A stretch of 64,000 bases of DNA from Candidatus Rokuibacteriota bacterium (GTDB lineage Bacteria; Methylomirabilota; Methylomirabilia; Rokubacteriales; CSP1-6): assembly GCA_016184125.1 (NCBI GenBank), contig JACPDG010000039.1, forward strand, positions 92,611 through 156,610. Reading direction: 5' to 3'. Below, piece after piece: positions 24,280 through 32,297 of this stretch. Every line of letters starts with the position of its first letter. Position 1 is the first letter of the stretch. The notes below the pieces were generated by a model that was not told where the DNA came from, ran no database searches, and saw only the letters and a program-made list of their open reading frames with translations. The translations under genes were made by a program, and so were the position numbers.

Positions 24280-25511
24280 GGGAACACCACGCTGGCGAAC
24301 GTGACCACGCAGCTCGGATCCGGTGTCTGGCCGTAGTGCCGCACGGTGCCGCGGCGACCGCCGAGGGCGTAGAGCACGCTCCAGATCGGCGACAGGCCGC
24401 AGATGCGGCGCCGATCACCGTCGGCCGCGACCGACGCGAAGAACGCCTTCGGGTCTCCCTCCTCCACCGCCCGCAGCATCTCACGATCCTCGTCAGCCAC
24501 CTGCGCCATGTCCGCCGGCGTCAGCGGCCTCGGATCTCCGAACCGCGGGCCGACGTGCGCGAGGTCCGCGCCGGCGACGAACGCCACACGCCGCCCGCAC
24601 GCCGACGCCGTCTCGACGACGGCGTCGAGCACGCCGAGGACTCTCGAGTCGTGCTCGGGCACCGACCCGTGCAACATCGCTTCGTGGGCGAAGCTCGCGA
24701 GGATCGGCACGATCGTGAACGGCCGGCGGTCATCGAAGAGGTAGCGCAGGCACACGGCCTGGAACTCGATCGAGTGCTCCGACCGGTGCGCCAGCTCGGA
24801 GGCGAACAGGTCGATCGGCGAGCGAGCGACCAGGTGCTCGACGAAGTCCTGGTCGACGGGCGCCGGCCCGAGAGGCGTGTCGTAGTCCTTGCGGGTGATC
24901 GCGAACGCGTCCGGCATGCCCGCGTGGCAGCTCCCGAACACGACGAAGACGTCGGCGGGGCACCGCTCGGCCACGTCCCGGTACGCCCACGCGTACGCCG
25001 GGCCTCCGCGGTGGAAGTCGATGTGCGGGGCGACGACGGCCTCGAGGATCTCGCCGGGCGTGAGTGCGGACGACGACGCGATCGCGCCCGGTCCGGCCGG
25101 CGGCTCGAAGAACCGGTCGAATGCGGCGCGCAGCGCGTCAGGGTCTCCGGGGTACGCTCCACCCGCGTGCGCGGCGAGCCGGCACGCCGCATCGTGGAAC
25201 TCCTGCTCGACGCCGCGCTTGCGTTCGGCGAACCTCGCGCTGTCCAGAAACCCGTGCTCGTCGAGCATCTCGATGACGCGGTCGATCGTGTCTCGATACA
25301 CGAGTTCGCCGGTCCGGCGGGTCAGCATCGCCTGGATGTCCCTGACCGAGTGCTGGCCGTCGAACCGGCTCACGACCTCGATCGCCTCGACGGGCAGGAG
25401 CAGGACCGAGGCGGTGTACCCGGCGGGATCCCTCAGGCCCACGAACCTCCGGCCCTCGTGCTCGACGGGAAACGCCTCGACGGCGCGGAGCTTCGGGTAG
25501 TCGTCGCTCAT
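24276..25511 (-). CDS. Memo-family protein (AmmeMemoRadiSam protein B-like) with N-terminal extension
   Basis: 411 residues. The C-terminal 270 residues are the Memo fold, related to class III extradiol dioxygenases: metal-site candidates are His in VAPHIDFHRGGP, His in GSCHAGMPDAF and Cys in RRICGLSP, with SEHSIEFQAV, IVPILAS and AGADLAHVGPRFGD as further family blocks. The first 110 residues (VEAFPVEHEGRRFVGLRDPAG, EVVSRFDGQHSVRDIQAMLT) look like a small winged-helix or PqqD-type domain. The usual AMMECR1 and radical-SAM partners are not adjacent. Function is unknown; a role in radical-SAM-linked modification is only family association. It overlaps both neighbours by 4 bp. Confidence 0.86.
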   Translation of the reverse strand: MSDDYPKLRAVEAFPVEHEGRRFVGLRDPAGYTASVLLLPVEAIEVVSRFDGQHSVRDIQAMLTRRTGELVYRDTIDRVIEMLDEHGFLDSARFAERKRGVEQEFHDAACRLAAHAGGAYPGDPDALRAAFDRFFEPPAGPGAIASSSALTPGEILEAVVAPHIDFHRGGPAYAWAYRDVAERCPADVFVVFGSCHAGMPDAFAITRKDYDTPLGPAPVDQDFVEHLVARSPIDLFASELAHRSEHSIEFQAVCLRYLFDDRRPFTIVPILASFAHEAMLHGSVPEHDSRVLGVLDAVVETASACGRRVAFVAGADLAHVGPRFGDPRPLTPADMAQVADEDREMLRAVEEGDPKAFFASVAADGDRRRICGLSPIWSVLYALGGRRGTVRHYGQTPDPSCVVTFASVVFP

Positions 25512-26722
25512 TGGAGGAAGTTCAGAGCCGAGGCGACGTAGATACGCGCCGCTTCGAGCAATTCACGGACTTTCACGTGCTCGTTCACCTGGTGTGGGAT
25601 GAAGCGGTTCCCGGGACCGCACGTGACGATCGGGATGCCGAGCGTCGTCCTGAGGATCGTCCCGTCGGTGGAACCCGGCACGCCGCCGAACCGCGGCGCG
25701 CGCCCCGTGGCCTGCCGCGTGCCCTTCACCATCGCCTGGACCAGCGACTCGTTGCGGTCCACCTCGGTCGCGAGCCGGAAGCCGTTCACCGGCTTCCACT
25801 CGATGGTCGCCCCCGGGAACCTGGCCGCGACCGTGCGGCACGCCGCGTCGATCGCATCCTGGATCGCCTGCTCGTCGGGACCCGGGGTGAGCCGGATGTC
25901 GAGCGTGGCTTCCGCGACGGACGGGATCACGTTCGACTGCGGAACACCGTGCGCCGGCGCGTGCAGGATGGTCGGGGTGACGGTCGGCGGCCTCAGGTAG
26001 CGACTCCGCCGGCACAGGGCGCGAAGCTGACGCTCCAGCACGCGTGACTGGCGGATGAGCTCGGCGAGCGCGCTGATCGGATTCACACCCGCCTCGGGCA
26101 TCGCGCCGTGCGCCATGCGCCCGCGCACGCTCACGCGCGCCCAGACGACCCCGCGCTGCTCCAGGCACAGCTCGTTCTGCTCCGGCTCGCAGATGATGGC
26201 GGCGTCGAGCTCGCGCCCGATCGCGGTCGTCGCGAGATGGCGTGCGCCGATCATGTCGGCTTCCTCGTCGACCAGCGCGCCGACGATGAGCCGCCCGCGC
26301 AACGCCGCACCGCTGCGCTTGATCGCGGCCGCCGCGACCATCGCCGCGGCCAGGCCCGACTTCATGTCCGCGGACCCGCGGCCGTAGATCTTGCCGTCGA
26401 CGACGTCCGCGGAGAACGGGCCGCGGCTCCACTCGGCCGCGTCGCCCTCGGTCACGACGTCGGTGTGCCCTTCGAGCAGCAGCGTCCGCCCCTCGCCCTT
26501 CTCGCCGATCCATCCGAGCACGTTCGGCCGCCCGGGTGCGACCTCCTGGACGTCGACCGTGAACCCTTCCTTCGCGAGCCAGGCCCGCACTCGCTCGGCC
26601 ACGGCAGCCTCGGTGGCCGTCGGGTCGCCGGGGCGCACCACGCTCGGGATGCGGACGAGCTCCCGCGTCAGCGAGATCAGCTCGTCGTCGTCGATGGCGG
26701 CGAACACGTCCTCGAGGGACAC
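25508..26722 (-). CDS. M20-family metallo-amidohydrolase (ArgE/DapE/CPG2 type)
   Basis: 404 residues; two-zinc peptidase or deacylase. Metal and catalytic blocks are LLLEGHTDVV (His, Asp), GRGSADMKSGLAAAM (bridging Asp), LVDEEADMIG (catalytic Glu-Glu), IICEPEQNELC and, at the C-terminus, CGPGNRFIPHQVNEHVKV with the last His. A dimerisation domain lies between. Substrates in the family are N-acyl amino acids, succinyl-diaminopimelate or peptides; no anchor for choosing. GTG 26722 is the start that just precedes the family N-terminus (LISLTRELVRIPSVV). It overlaps the Memo-like gene (ATGA). Confidence 0.93.
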   Translation of the reverse strand: MSLEDVFAAIDDDELISLTRELVRIPSVVRPGDPTATEAAVAERVRAWLAKEGFTVDVQEVAPGRPNVLGWIGEKGEGRTLLLEGHTDVVTEGDAAEWSRGPFSADVVDGKIYGRGSADMKSGLAAAMVAAAAIKRSGAALRGRLIVGALVDEEADMIGARHLATTAIGRELDAAIICEPEQNELCLEQRGVVWARVSVRGRMAHGAMPEAGVNPISALAELIRQSRVLERQLRALCRRSRYLRPPTVTPTILHAPAHGVPQSNVIPSVAEATLDIRLTPGPDEQAIQDAIDAACRTVAARFPGATIEWKPVNGFRLATEVDRNESLVQAMVKGTRQATGRAPRFGGVPGSTDGTILRTTLGIPIVTCGPGNRFIPHQVNEHVKVRELLEAARIYVASALNFLQ

Positions 26723-26745
26723 CCTCGGTCCCCGGGAACGCGGCG

Positions 26746-27048
26746 TTACTCGGTGGGGAACGACAGGATGACGCAGTCGAGGCGGATGACGCGGAACTCT
26801 TCCCCGCCGACGCGGAAGTAGTGCCCCTCCACCTCCTCGGCGCCCTCCTCGAAGGCGACGATCGTCCCGATTCCAGGCATCTCGCGGAAGGCGTTGGCGC
26901 CCTCGTCGAAGCCGTCGCCGCGCGCCACGACCTGTCCGTAGAGGATCGGCGAGCCCTTCGGGCAATGGACGCGGACGTCCGCAGGCGCTTCGGCCATCAA
27001 GCGAATCAGCAGGTTGATGCCGTAAACCTGGATCGGGATGTGCGTCAT
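26746..27048 (-). CDS. Small GroES-like protein
   Basis: 100 residues. The core GSPILYGQVVARGDGFDEGA, then GIGTIVAFEEGAEEVEGHYF and FRVIRLDCVILSF follows the GroES (chaperonin-10) strand order: G-x-V-V-A-x-G-x-G, a later G-x-x-V-x-F-x-x-G, and a closing strand I-R-L-D-x-V-I. It is not next to groEL and is preceded by an extra N-terminal segment (THIPIQVYGINLLIRLMAEA). It may be a divergent co-chaperonin or a Cpn10-fold protein with another job. The start at 27048 has AGGAGG only 3 nt away; an ATG at 27066 is the alternative. Confidence 0.65.
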   Translation of the reverse strand: MTHIPIQVYGINLLIRLMAEAPADVRVHCPKGSPILYGQVVARGDGFDEGANAFREMPGIGTIVAFEEGAEEVEGHYFRVGGEEFRVIRLDCVILSFPTE

Positions 27049-27098
27049 CGGCCTCCTCAGCGACATGGCGCGATCTCGGCGTATGATACCACGCTGAT

Positions 27099-28820
27099 TC
27101 AGGCGGTCCGGGCGGCGGTGGCACGCACGAGCCACGCGATCAGGGCCGCCGCCACGCCGATCGTGATCACACCCTGTTCCGGTCGGCCGAGCACGACCGC
27201 GCCGATCCCGAAGAGCCCCAGGTACACCACCACGCAGCCGAGGAGCCACTGCCCGACGCCCGCCCCGAGGCTCGCGTCCTCCCCGGCGCGCGGCACGATC
27301 GCGGTCCATCCCGGTCCGCCGGGGCGCACCCGCTCGTAGAACGCGACGAGCCGCTCGCGTGGCTCCGCGGGCGTCGACCACGTCACCGCGAGCCACACGA
27401 CGGTCGTCAGCGCCGTGGTCACCAGCAGGAGCCACGCGAAGCCCCGCGGGTCGTCGGGCGACAGGCCCCACGCCTGCGCCGCGAGCGACACGACGAGCGC
27501 AGCCGTCATCGCGCTGACCTCCGACCAGGCGTTGACGCGCCACCAGTACCAGCGGAGCAGGTACACGAGCCCGGTCCCCGCGCCGATCGCGAGCAGGAAC
27601 TTCCAGGCGCCCGCGACGGTCGAGATGTACATCGTGACGATCCCGGAGATGACCATCATCACGACGGTGGCCACGCGCCCGATCGCCGCGTAGTGGCGCT
27701 CGCCACGCGACGGCGCCCAGAAGCGCCGGTAGACGTCGTTGACGAGGTACGACGCGCCCCAGTTGAGCTGCGTGGCGATCGTGGACATGTACGCCGCGAA
27801 GAACGCCGCGAGCAGGAACCCCCGCCAGAACGGCGGCAAGTGGTCGACCATCACCTTCACGAAGCCCGACTCGGGATCGTCCAGCCCGGGGTAGAGGACC
27901 ATCGACACGAGCGCGACGACGATCCACGGCCACGGTCGGAGCGCGTAGTGCGCGACGTTGAACCAGAGCGCGGCGAGCAGCGCGTGGCGCTCGTTCTTCG
28001 TCGCCATGATCCGCTGCGCGACGTAGCCGCCGCCTCCTGGCTCCGCGCCCGGGTACCACGACGCCCACCAGTTCACCGCGATGTACACGAAGAACGTGAT
28101 CGCCGGCATCCACGGCGAATCGAGCGACGGGACCAGCGCAAGCGGTGCGCCGTCGGGGTACTTGGTGTTCAGCGCGCTCATCAGGCCCGCCATGCCACCG
28201 ACGGCGCCGAGCGCGAAGAGGGCGAGCGCGATGCATCCCGTCATCGCGAGGATGAACTGGAAGAAGTCGGTGACGAGCACCCCCCACAGGCCGGAGAGCG
28301 CGGAGTAGGCGCCGGTGATCACGAAGAGCCCGACGGTCGCCTGCCACTTGCCGACGCCGAGCGTCATGCCGACGATCTTCGCCATCGCTGCCGTGACCCA
28401 CCCGATGATGATGGAGTTGACGGCGAGCGCCAGGTAGCACGCGCGGAATCCGCGCAGGAACGCGGCCGGGCGGCCCGAGTACCGGATCTCGGCGAACTCC
28501 GCATCCGTCATGACGCCGGCGCGCCGCCAGAGCCGCGCGTAGAAGACGACCGTGAGCATGCCGCTCATGACCATCGACCACCAGATCCAGTTGCCCGCGA
28601 TGCCGTTCTTCACGGTGAGCCCGGTCACGGCGAGCGGCGTGTCGGCGGCGAACGTCGTCGCGACCATCGACGTCCCGGCGAGCCACCACGGAATCGTCCG
28701 GCCCGAGAGGAAGAACTCCTCGGCCGACCGCGACGCGCGCCTGGAATACCAGACACCGACGATCGCGGAGACGACGAAGTAGAGCGCGACGACGACCCAG
28801 TCGACGGCGGTGAGCGTCAC
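27099..28820 (-). CDS. Sodium:solute symporter (SSS family)
   Basis: 573 residues with about 14 predicted membrane helices. N-terminal DWVVVALYFVVSAIVGVWYS, then EEFFLSGRTIPWWLAGTSM and ATTFAADTPLAVTGL correspond to the first helices and Na+ site of the LeuT-fold SSS family; SGLWGVLVTDFFQF and AYMSTIATQLNWGASYLVND are further signatures. Close relatives carry sugars, proline or organic acids; this Trp-rich form is common in bacteria with no assigned substrate. GTG 28820 overlaps the RmuC stop (GTGA), so symporter and RmuC are co-translated, an unexpected pairing. Confidence 0.93.
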   Translation of the reverse strand: MTLTAVDWVVVALYFVVSAIVGVWYSRRASRSAEEFFLSGRTIPWWLAGTSMVATTFAADTPLAVTGLTVKNGIAGNWIWWSMVMSGMLTVVFYARLWRRAGVMTDAEFAEIRYSGRPAAFLRGFRACYLALAVNSIIIGWVTAAMAKIVGMTLGVGKWQATVGLFVITGAYSALSGLWGVLVTDFFQFILAMTGCIALALFALGAVGGMAGLMSALNTKYPDGAPLALVPSLDSPWMPAITFFVYIAVNWWASWYPGAEPGGGGYVAQRIMATKNERHALLAALWFNVAHYALRPWPWIVVALVSMVLYPGLDDPESGFVKVMVDHLPPFWRGFLLAAFFAAYMSTIATQLNWGASYLVNDVYRRFWAPSRGERHYAAIGRVATVVMMVISGIVTMYISTVAGAWKFLLAIGAGTGLVYLLRWYWWRVNAWSEVSAMTAALVVSLAAQAWGLSPDDPRGFAWLLLVTTALTTVVWLAVTWSTPAEPRERLVAFYERVRPGGPGWTAIVPRAGEDASLGAGVGQWLLGCVVVYLGLFGIGAVVLGRPEQGVITIGVAAALIAWLVRATAARTA

Positions 28821-30289
28821 GGCGTCGCGTCCTCGCTCCGATCGACGTCCGCCGTCCTCGCCGCACGGCGCCGCGGCCGCGCACCCGCATCACTCGCTTC
28901 CGGCGCCAGCTCGAGCTGCTCCGCGAACTCCGGCGCCGTCAGCCGTCGCAGGCCCTGGTCGATCGCCTCGAGCGGGGGGATGTCGTCCCGGGTGCCGGCG
29001 CCGAGGTCCCGGAATCGACGTGCCGCGGGCAACACCCGGCGCTCGATGGAGCCGACGGCGTCGTTGTACGCCTCGACGGCCTTCTCCAGCGACTGCCCGA
29101 TCCCTCGAACGTGGCCGCCGAGCGTCGCGAGCCGCTCGTAGAGCTCCTGTCCGAGCCGGCGCACGTCCTCCGCGCTCTTCGCGACGAGCTGCTGCTGCCA
29201 GCCGTGCGCGACCGCGGCCAGGAGCGTGAAGAGGATCATCGGGGTGGCGATCACGACGCGCCTGGCCATCGCGTCGGTCGGCAGGTCGGGGTCCGCCTCG
29301 ACGGCGGCGGTCACGAACGACTCGCCCGGGATGAACATGACCACGAGGTCCGCGCTCTGCGCGAACTGCTTCCAGTACGCGCGGTTCGCCAGCTGGGTCA
29401 TGTGCGCGCGCAGCTCGCGCGCGTGCCGGGCGAGCGCCTCGCGCCGCGCGTCCGGGGTGGTGGCGGCGACGGCGTCGAGGTACGCCGCGAGCGGCACCTT
29501 GGAATCGACGACCACCTCGCGTGCGGCGGGCAGACGCACGACCATGTCCGGGCGCAGCCGCCCGCTGTCGCCCTCCACGGTCACCTGCTCCACGAAGTCG
29601 CAGTGCTCGGTCATCCCCGCGAGCTCGACGACGCGCCGGAGCGCCACCTCGCCCCATCGCCCGCGCGCCTGGGACGAGCGGAGCGCCGTCGCGAGCGTCG
29701 ACGTCTCGCGCTGAAGGTGGCGGCTCTGCTCGGCCAGGCTCCGGAGCTGCTCCTCGAGCCCGCCGTAGGCCTGCTGCCGCGTCTTCTCGAGCTCCCTCAC
29801 CTGCTCCTCGGCCCGGCGGAGCGCGTCCTGGAGCGGTCGGAGCAGTGCCTCCACCGCCTGCTCGCGGTGCCTGAGCTGCGCGTCGATCGTCTCGCGCGCG
29901 CGCTCGAGGAACGTGCCGCTCGTCTGGCTCAGCGCATCCGCGCTCAGCGCGCGGAACGTGTCGGCGAGCTGCGCCCGCGCGTGGTCGAGCAGGCGCCGCT
30001 GGTCCTCGACGTTGCGCCGCTCGGCCGCCGCGCGTTCCTCGGCGCGCGCACGCTCCGTGCGCTCGCCGTCGAGCGCCGCGCGCAGGTCGCCCAGGTCGAG
30101 CTGCCGCTCGGTCAGCTGCTTGCCGAGCTCCTTCTCGACCGTCTCGAGCGCGGCGAGGCGCTGCTCGAGCCGGCCGCGCTCGGCCGCGTGCGCGGCGGTC
30201 AGCCGCGACCGTCCGATCAGCCAGGCCCCGATCCCACCGATGGCGGCGCCGAGGACGAGACCCGTGACGACGAGCACGGCTTCAAGCAT
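28817..30289 (-). CDS. rmuC: RmuC-family DNA recombination protein
   Basis: 490 residues. N-terminal membrane anchor VLVVTGLVLGAAIGGIGAWLIG (5-26), a long coiled coil (about 35-190), then the nuclease-like RmuC domain: ARGRWGEVALRRVVELAGM, RPDMVVRLPAAREVVVDSKV, YWKQFAQSADLVVMFIPGESF, MARRVVIATPMILFTLLAAV. RmuC limits chromosomal inversions between inverted repeats in E. coli, of interest in a genome full of palindromic repeats. The C-terminal 30 residues are basic. It overlaps the TIGR02757 gene by 8 bp. Confidence 0.93.
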   Translation of the reverse strand: MLEAVLVVTGLVLGAAIGGIGAWLIGRSRLTAAHAAERGRLEQRLAALETVEKELGKQLTERQLDLGDLRAALDGERTERARAEERAAAERRNVEDQRRLLDHARAQLADTFRALSADALSQTSGTFLERARETIDAQLRHREQAVEALLRPLQDALRRAEEQVRELEKTRQQAYGGLEEQLRSLAEQSRHLQRETSTLATALRSSQARGRWGEVALRRVVELAGMTEHCDFVEQVTVEGDSGRLRPDMVVRLPAAREVVVDSKVPLAAYLDAVAATTPDARREALARHARELRAHMTQLANRAYWKQFAQSADLVVMFIPGESFVTAAVEADPDLPTDAMARRVVIATPMILFTLLAAVAHGWQQQLVAKSAEDVRRLGQELYERLATLGGHVRGIGQSLEKAVEAYNDAVGSIERRVLPAARRFRDLGAGTRDDIPPLEAIDQGLRRLTAPEFAEQLELAPEASDAGARPRRRAARTADVDRSEDATP

Positions 30290-31172
30290 GGCTCCTCCCC
30301 TCGTCTCGGCGGCCCGCCCAGTGGCGGCACACGACGCGGAGGCCGCACGGCTCGCAGACCTCCGGATCTCGCCGGTCGCGGCAGTCCCCCGACATCCGCT
30401 TGTGGCAGAGCGCGAAGTCGTACTTCACCGGGTCTCGGGAATCGATCAGGCCGAGGCGGCCCGTGATCTCCTCGGCCATGCGCCAGCTCCGCGACTTCCG
30501 CCTGGTGAGGCCGATGGCGCGCGACATGTTCTCGACGTGCGTGTCGACGGGGATCACGAGCCGCGCCGGCGAGACCGCGGTCCAGAGCCCGAAGTCGGGC
30601 GGCTCGCGGCGCACCATCCACCTGAGGAACAGGAGCAGTCGCTTGCACGGTCCGCCGGCCGATGGCAGCGGAAAGAGGTGGCGATAGCCGCGCGACAGCC
30701 GGCGGCCGCGAAACACGTCCCCGAGCTCGGCCTCGAGGAAGGCGCGTGCGAAGCCCTCGAGCGCCGGAGCGATCGGACCCCGAGGATCGGGATCGCCGTG
30801 CACGAAGCACGTCTCGAGGGTGCCGTGGCGTCCGAGGATCTGCCGGGCTGCGACGAAGAACGCGACGAGATCGCGCGGGCGGTTGAACCGGTAGATGAAG
30901 TCCCGGAACGTGTCGCCGTCGCGCCGCGCGTCGAACCGCATCGTGAAGTCGTACGGCGCGCCGATGCGCGCCAGCACGGCGTCGAGCTGCGCGCCGAAGA
31001 GGTCGACCCGCCCGTACGCGAGGCACGCGGTCAGGAGCGCGGCGATCTCGCGGTCGCGCGGATCGTCGTAGCGCAGCGGAAAGCGGATCGCGTCGCGCTC
31101 GATCCGCTCGGCGTACGCGAAGTCGCGGTAGAGCCGCTCCAGCGGCTCGCGCAGCCGCTCGGGGGCAGTCAT
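30282..31172 (-). CDS. TIGR02757/DUF2400-family protein
   Basis: 296 residues from ATG 31172 (upstream in-frame ATGs at 31208 and 31214 would add 12-14 basic residues). Characteristic blocks: RFPLRYDDPRDREIAALLTA, CLAYGRVDLFGAQLDAVL, RRLSRGYRHLFPLPSAGGPC, WTAVSPARLVIPVDTHVENM, SRAIGLTRRKSRSWRMAEEI. The family resembles the helix-hairpin-helix DNA glycosylase fold, and a C-terminal CRDRRDPEVCEPCGLRVVC pattern could bind an iron-sulfur cluster, as in endonuclease III. Function unknown; DNA repair is inference. The 30-codon region before the chosen start contains a GC palindrome (CCGCCGCGGCGG). Confidence 0.86.
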   Translation of the reverse strand: MTAPERLREPLERLYRDFAYAERIERDAIRFPLRYDDPRDREIAALLTACLAYGRVDLFGAQLDAVLARIGAPYDFTMRFDARRDGDTFRDFIYRFNRPRDLVAFFVAARQILGRHGTLETCFVHGDPDPRGPIAPALEGFARAFLEAELGDVFRGRRLSRGYRHLFPLPSAGGPCKRLLLFLRWMVRREPPDFGLWTAVSPARLVIPVDTHVENMSRAIGLTRRKSRSWRMAEEITGRLGLIDSRDPVKYDFALCHKRMSGDCRDRRDPEVCEPCGLRVVCRHWAGRRDEGRSHA

Positions 31173-31301
31173 CCTACCGCCGCGGCGGCGGTCGGGGCGT
31201 TTCTTCATGCTCACGTCGTTCGCCGATTATGCAGGATGTGGGCCCTCCGCGACAACCGACCCCAACATTTCGTGCCCGGCGCCCGTACTACAATGACCCG
31301 C

Positions 31302-31409
31302 ATGGATCCGACGCTGGAGCCGCCGTACCTGATCATCAAGCCGTTCACCACCGAGGACGACTTCTACCGGCTGGCAGCGCTCGCCTGCCTGAAGGGGATC
31401 CTGGGATGA
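31302..31409 (+). CDS. Small 35-residue protein coupled to nadX
   Basis: MDPTLEPPYLIIKPFTTEDD then FYRLAALACLKGILG. ATG 31302 (31293 would add three residues). The TGA stop overlaps the nadX ATG (ATGA), which supports real translation. A TACAAT -10-like hexamer at 31288-31293 would make the transcript nearly leaderless. I recognise no family. It could be a leader peptide controlling nadX or a small structural partner. Confidence 0.5.
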   Translation: MDPTLEPPYLIIKPFTTEDDFYRLAALACLKGILG

Positions 31410-32206
31410 AGCGCGTCGGCATCGTCGGACTGGGCGCCATCGGGCGGCAGGTGTGCCGCGCCCTCGACGAGGGCATCGGTGGCCTCACGCTCTGCGGCGC
31501 GACCGCGCGTGACCGCGACAAGGGCGAGGCGTTCCTCCGCACGCTCGCCTCGAAGCCGCCGTTCCTCACGCTCGACGAGCTCATCGAGGCGTCGGACCTG
31601 GTCGTCGAGGCGTCCACGCAGGCGCACCTCGAGGAGATCGCGCCGAGGACGCTCGCCCGCGGCCGTGATCTGGTCGTGCTCTCGTGCGGTGGCCTGCTCG
31701 GCCGCGGGGACTGGGTCACGCTCGCCGGGAAGCATGGCGCGCGGATCCTCGTCCCCTCCGGCGCGATCGCCGGCCTGGACGCCGTGAAGGGCGCGCGCGT
31801 CGGCGCCATCACGTCGGTGACCATGGAGACGCGCAAGCCGCCCCGCGGGCTGGCAGGTGCGCCCTGGATCGTCGAGCGCGAGATCGACCTCGACGCGATC
31901 AAGGAGGAAACGCTGATCTTCGAGGGGCCGGCGACCGAGGCGTGCCGGGCCTTTCCCGCGAACGTCAACGTGCTCGCGGCGCTGTCGCTCGCCGGCGTCG
32001 GTCCGGAGCGCACCCGCATTCGGATCCACGCGGTGCCCGGGCTGACGCGCAACCAGCACCGCATCACCGTCGAGGGCGAGTTCGGGTCGCTCCGCGTCGA
32101 GATCGAGAACGTGCCGTCGGAGAACCCGCGCACGGGCAAGCTCTCCTATCTCTCGACGATCGCCCTGCTGCGCGACCTCGGCGCGCCACTGCGCGTCGGG
32201 ACCTAG
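31406..32206 (+). CDS. nadX: L-aspartate dehydrogenase
   Basis: 266 residues; oxidises L-aspartate to iminoaspartate with NAD(P)+, the first step of NAD synthesis where L-aspartate oxidase is absent. N-terminal Rossmann motif VGIVGLGAIGRQVCRAL, the conserved VVEASTQAHLEEIAP and SCGGLLGRGDWVTLA, PSGAIAGLDAVKGA, TRKPPRGLAGAPWI, and the catalytic-His region FPANVNVLAALSLAG ... IRIHAVPGLTRNQH are all present. Length is typical. No nadA or nadC lies next to it. Confidence 0.93.
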   Translation: MKRVGIVGLGAIGRQVCRALDEGIGGLTLCGATARDRDKGEAFLRTLASKPPFLTLDELIEASDLVVEASTQAHLEEIAPRTLARGRDLVVLSCGGLLGRGDWVTLAGKHGARILVPSGAIAGLDAVKGARVGAITSVTMETRKPPRGLAGAPWIVEREIDLDAIKEETLIFEGPATEACRAFPANVNVLAALSLAGVGPERTRIRIHAVPGLTRNQHRITVEGEFGSLRVEIENVPSENPRTGKLSYLSTIALLRDLGAPLRVGT

Positions 32207-32210
32207 GGAT

Positions 32211-32290
32211 GTGGGGGCCCCGAAATGGCCCCCACGCCCCCCGCGCTCGGCAGCGCCCCGGGAAAACCCGGGGCGCTCCTCGAGAGCGCG
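32211..32290 (+). repeat. Element A copy between nadX and trxB
   Basis: Head TGGGGGCCCCGAAATGGCCC, spacer ACGCCCCCC, body GCGCTCGGCAGCGCCCCGGG-AAAA-CCCGGGGCGCTC, a strong hairpin. It starts 5 bp after the nadX stop codon and ends close to the altered 3' end of trxB, between convergent genes, where it could act as a bidirectional transcription stop. Confidence 0.75.
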
Positions 32291-32297
32291 CCGCCAG

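Noticed and set aside
26746..28893. Single 715-codon minus-strand protein covering the symporter region
   Set aside because: Only its last 100 codons look like a real protein; the rest is antisense or out of frame with the well-supported SSS symporter.
31173..31214. Third copy of element B at the start of the TIGR02757 gene
   Set aside because: Only the CCGCCGCGGCGG core is shared; the flanking arms and the encoded peptide do not match.
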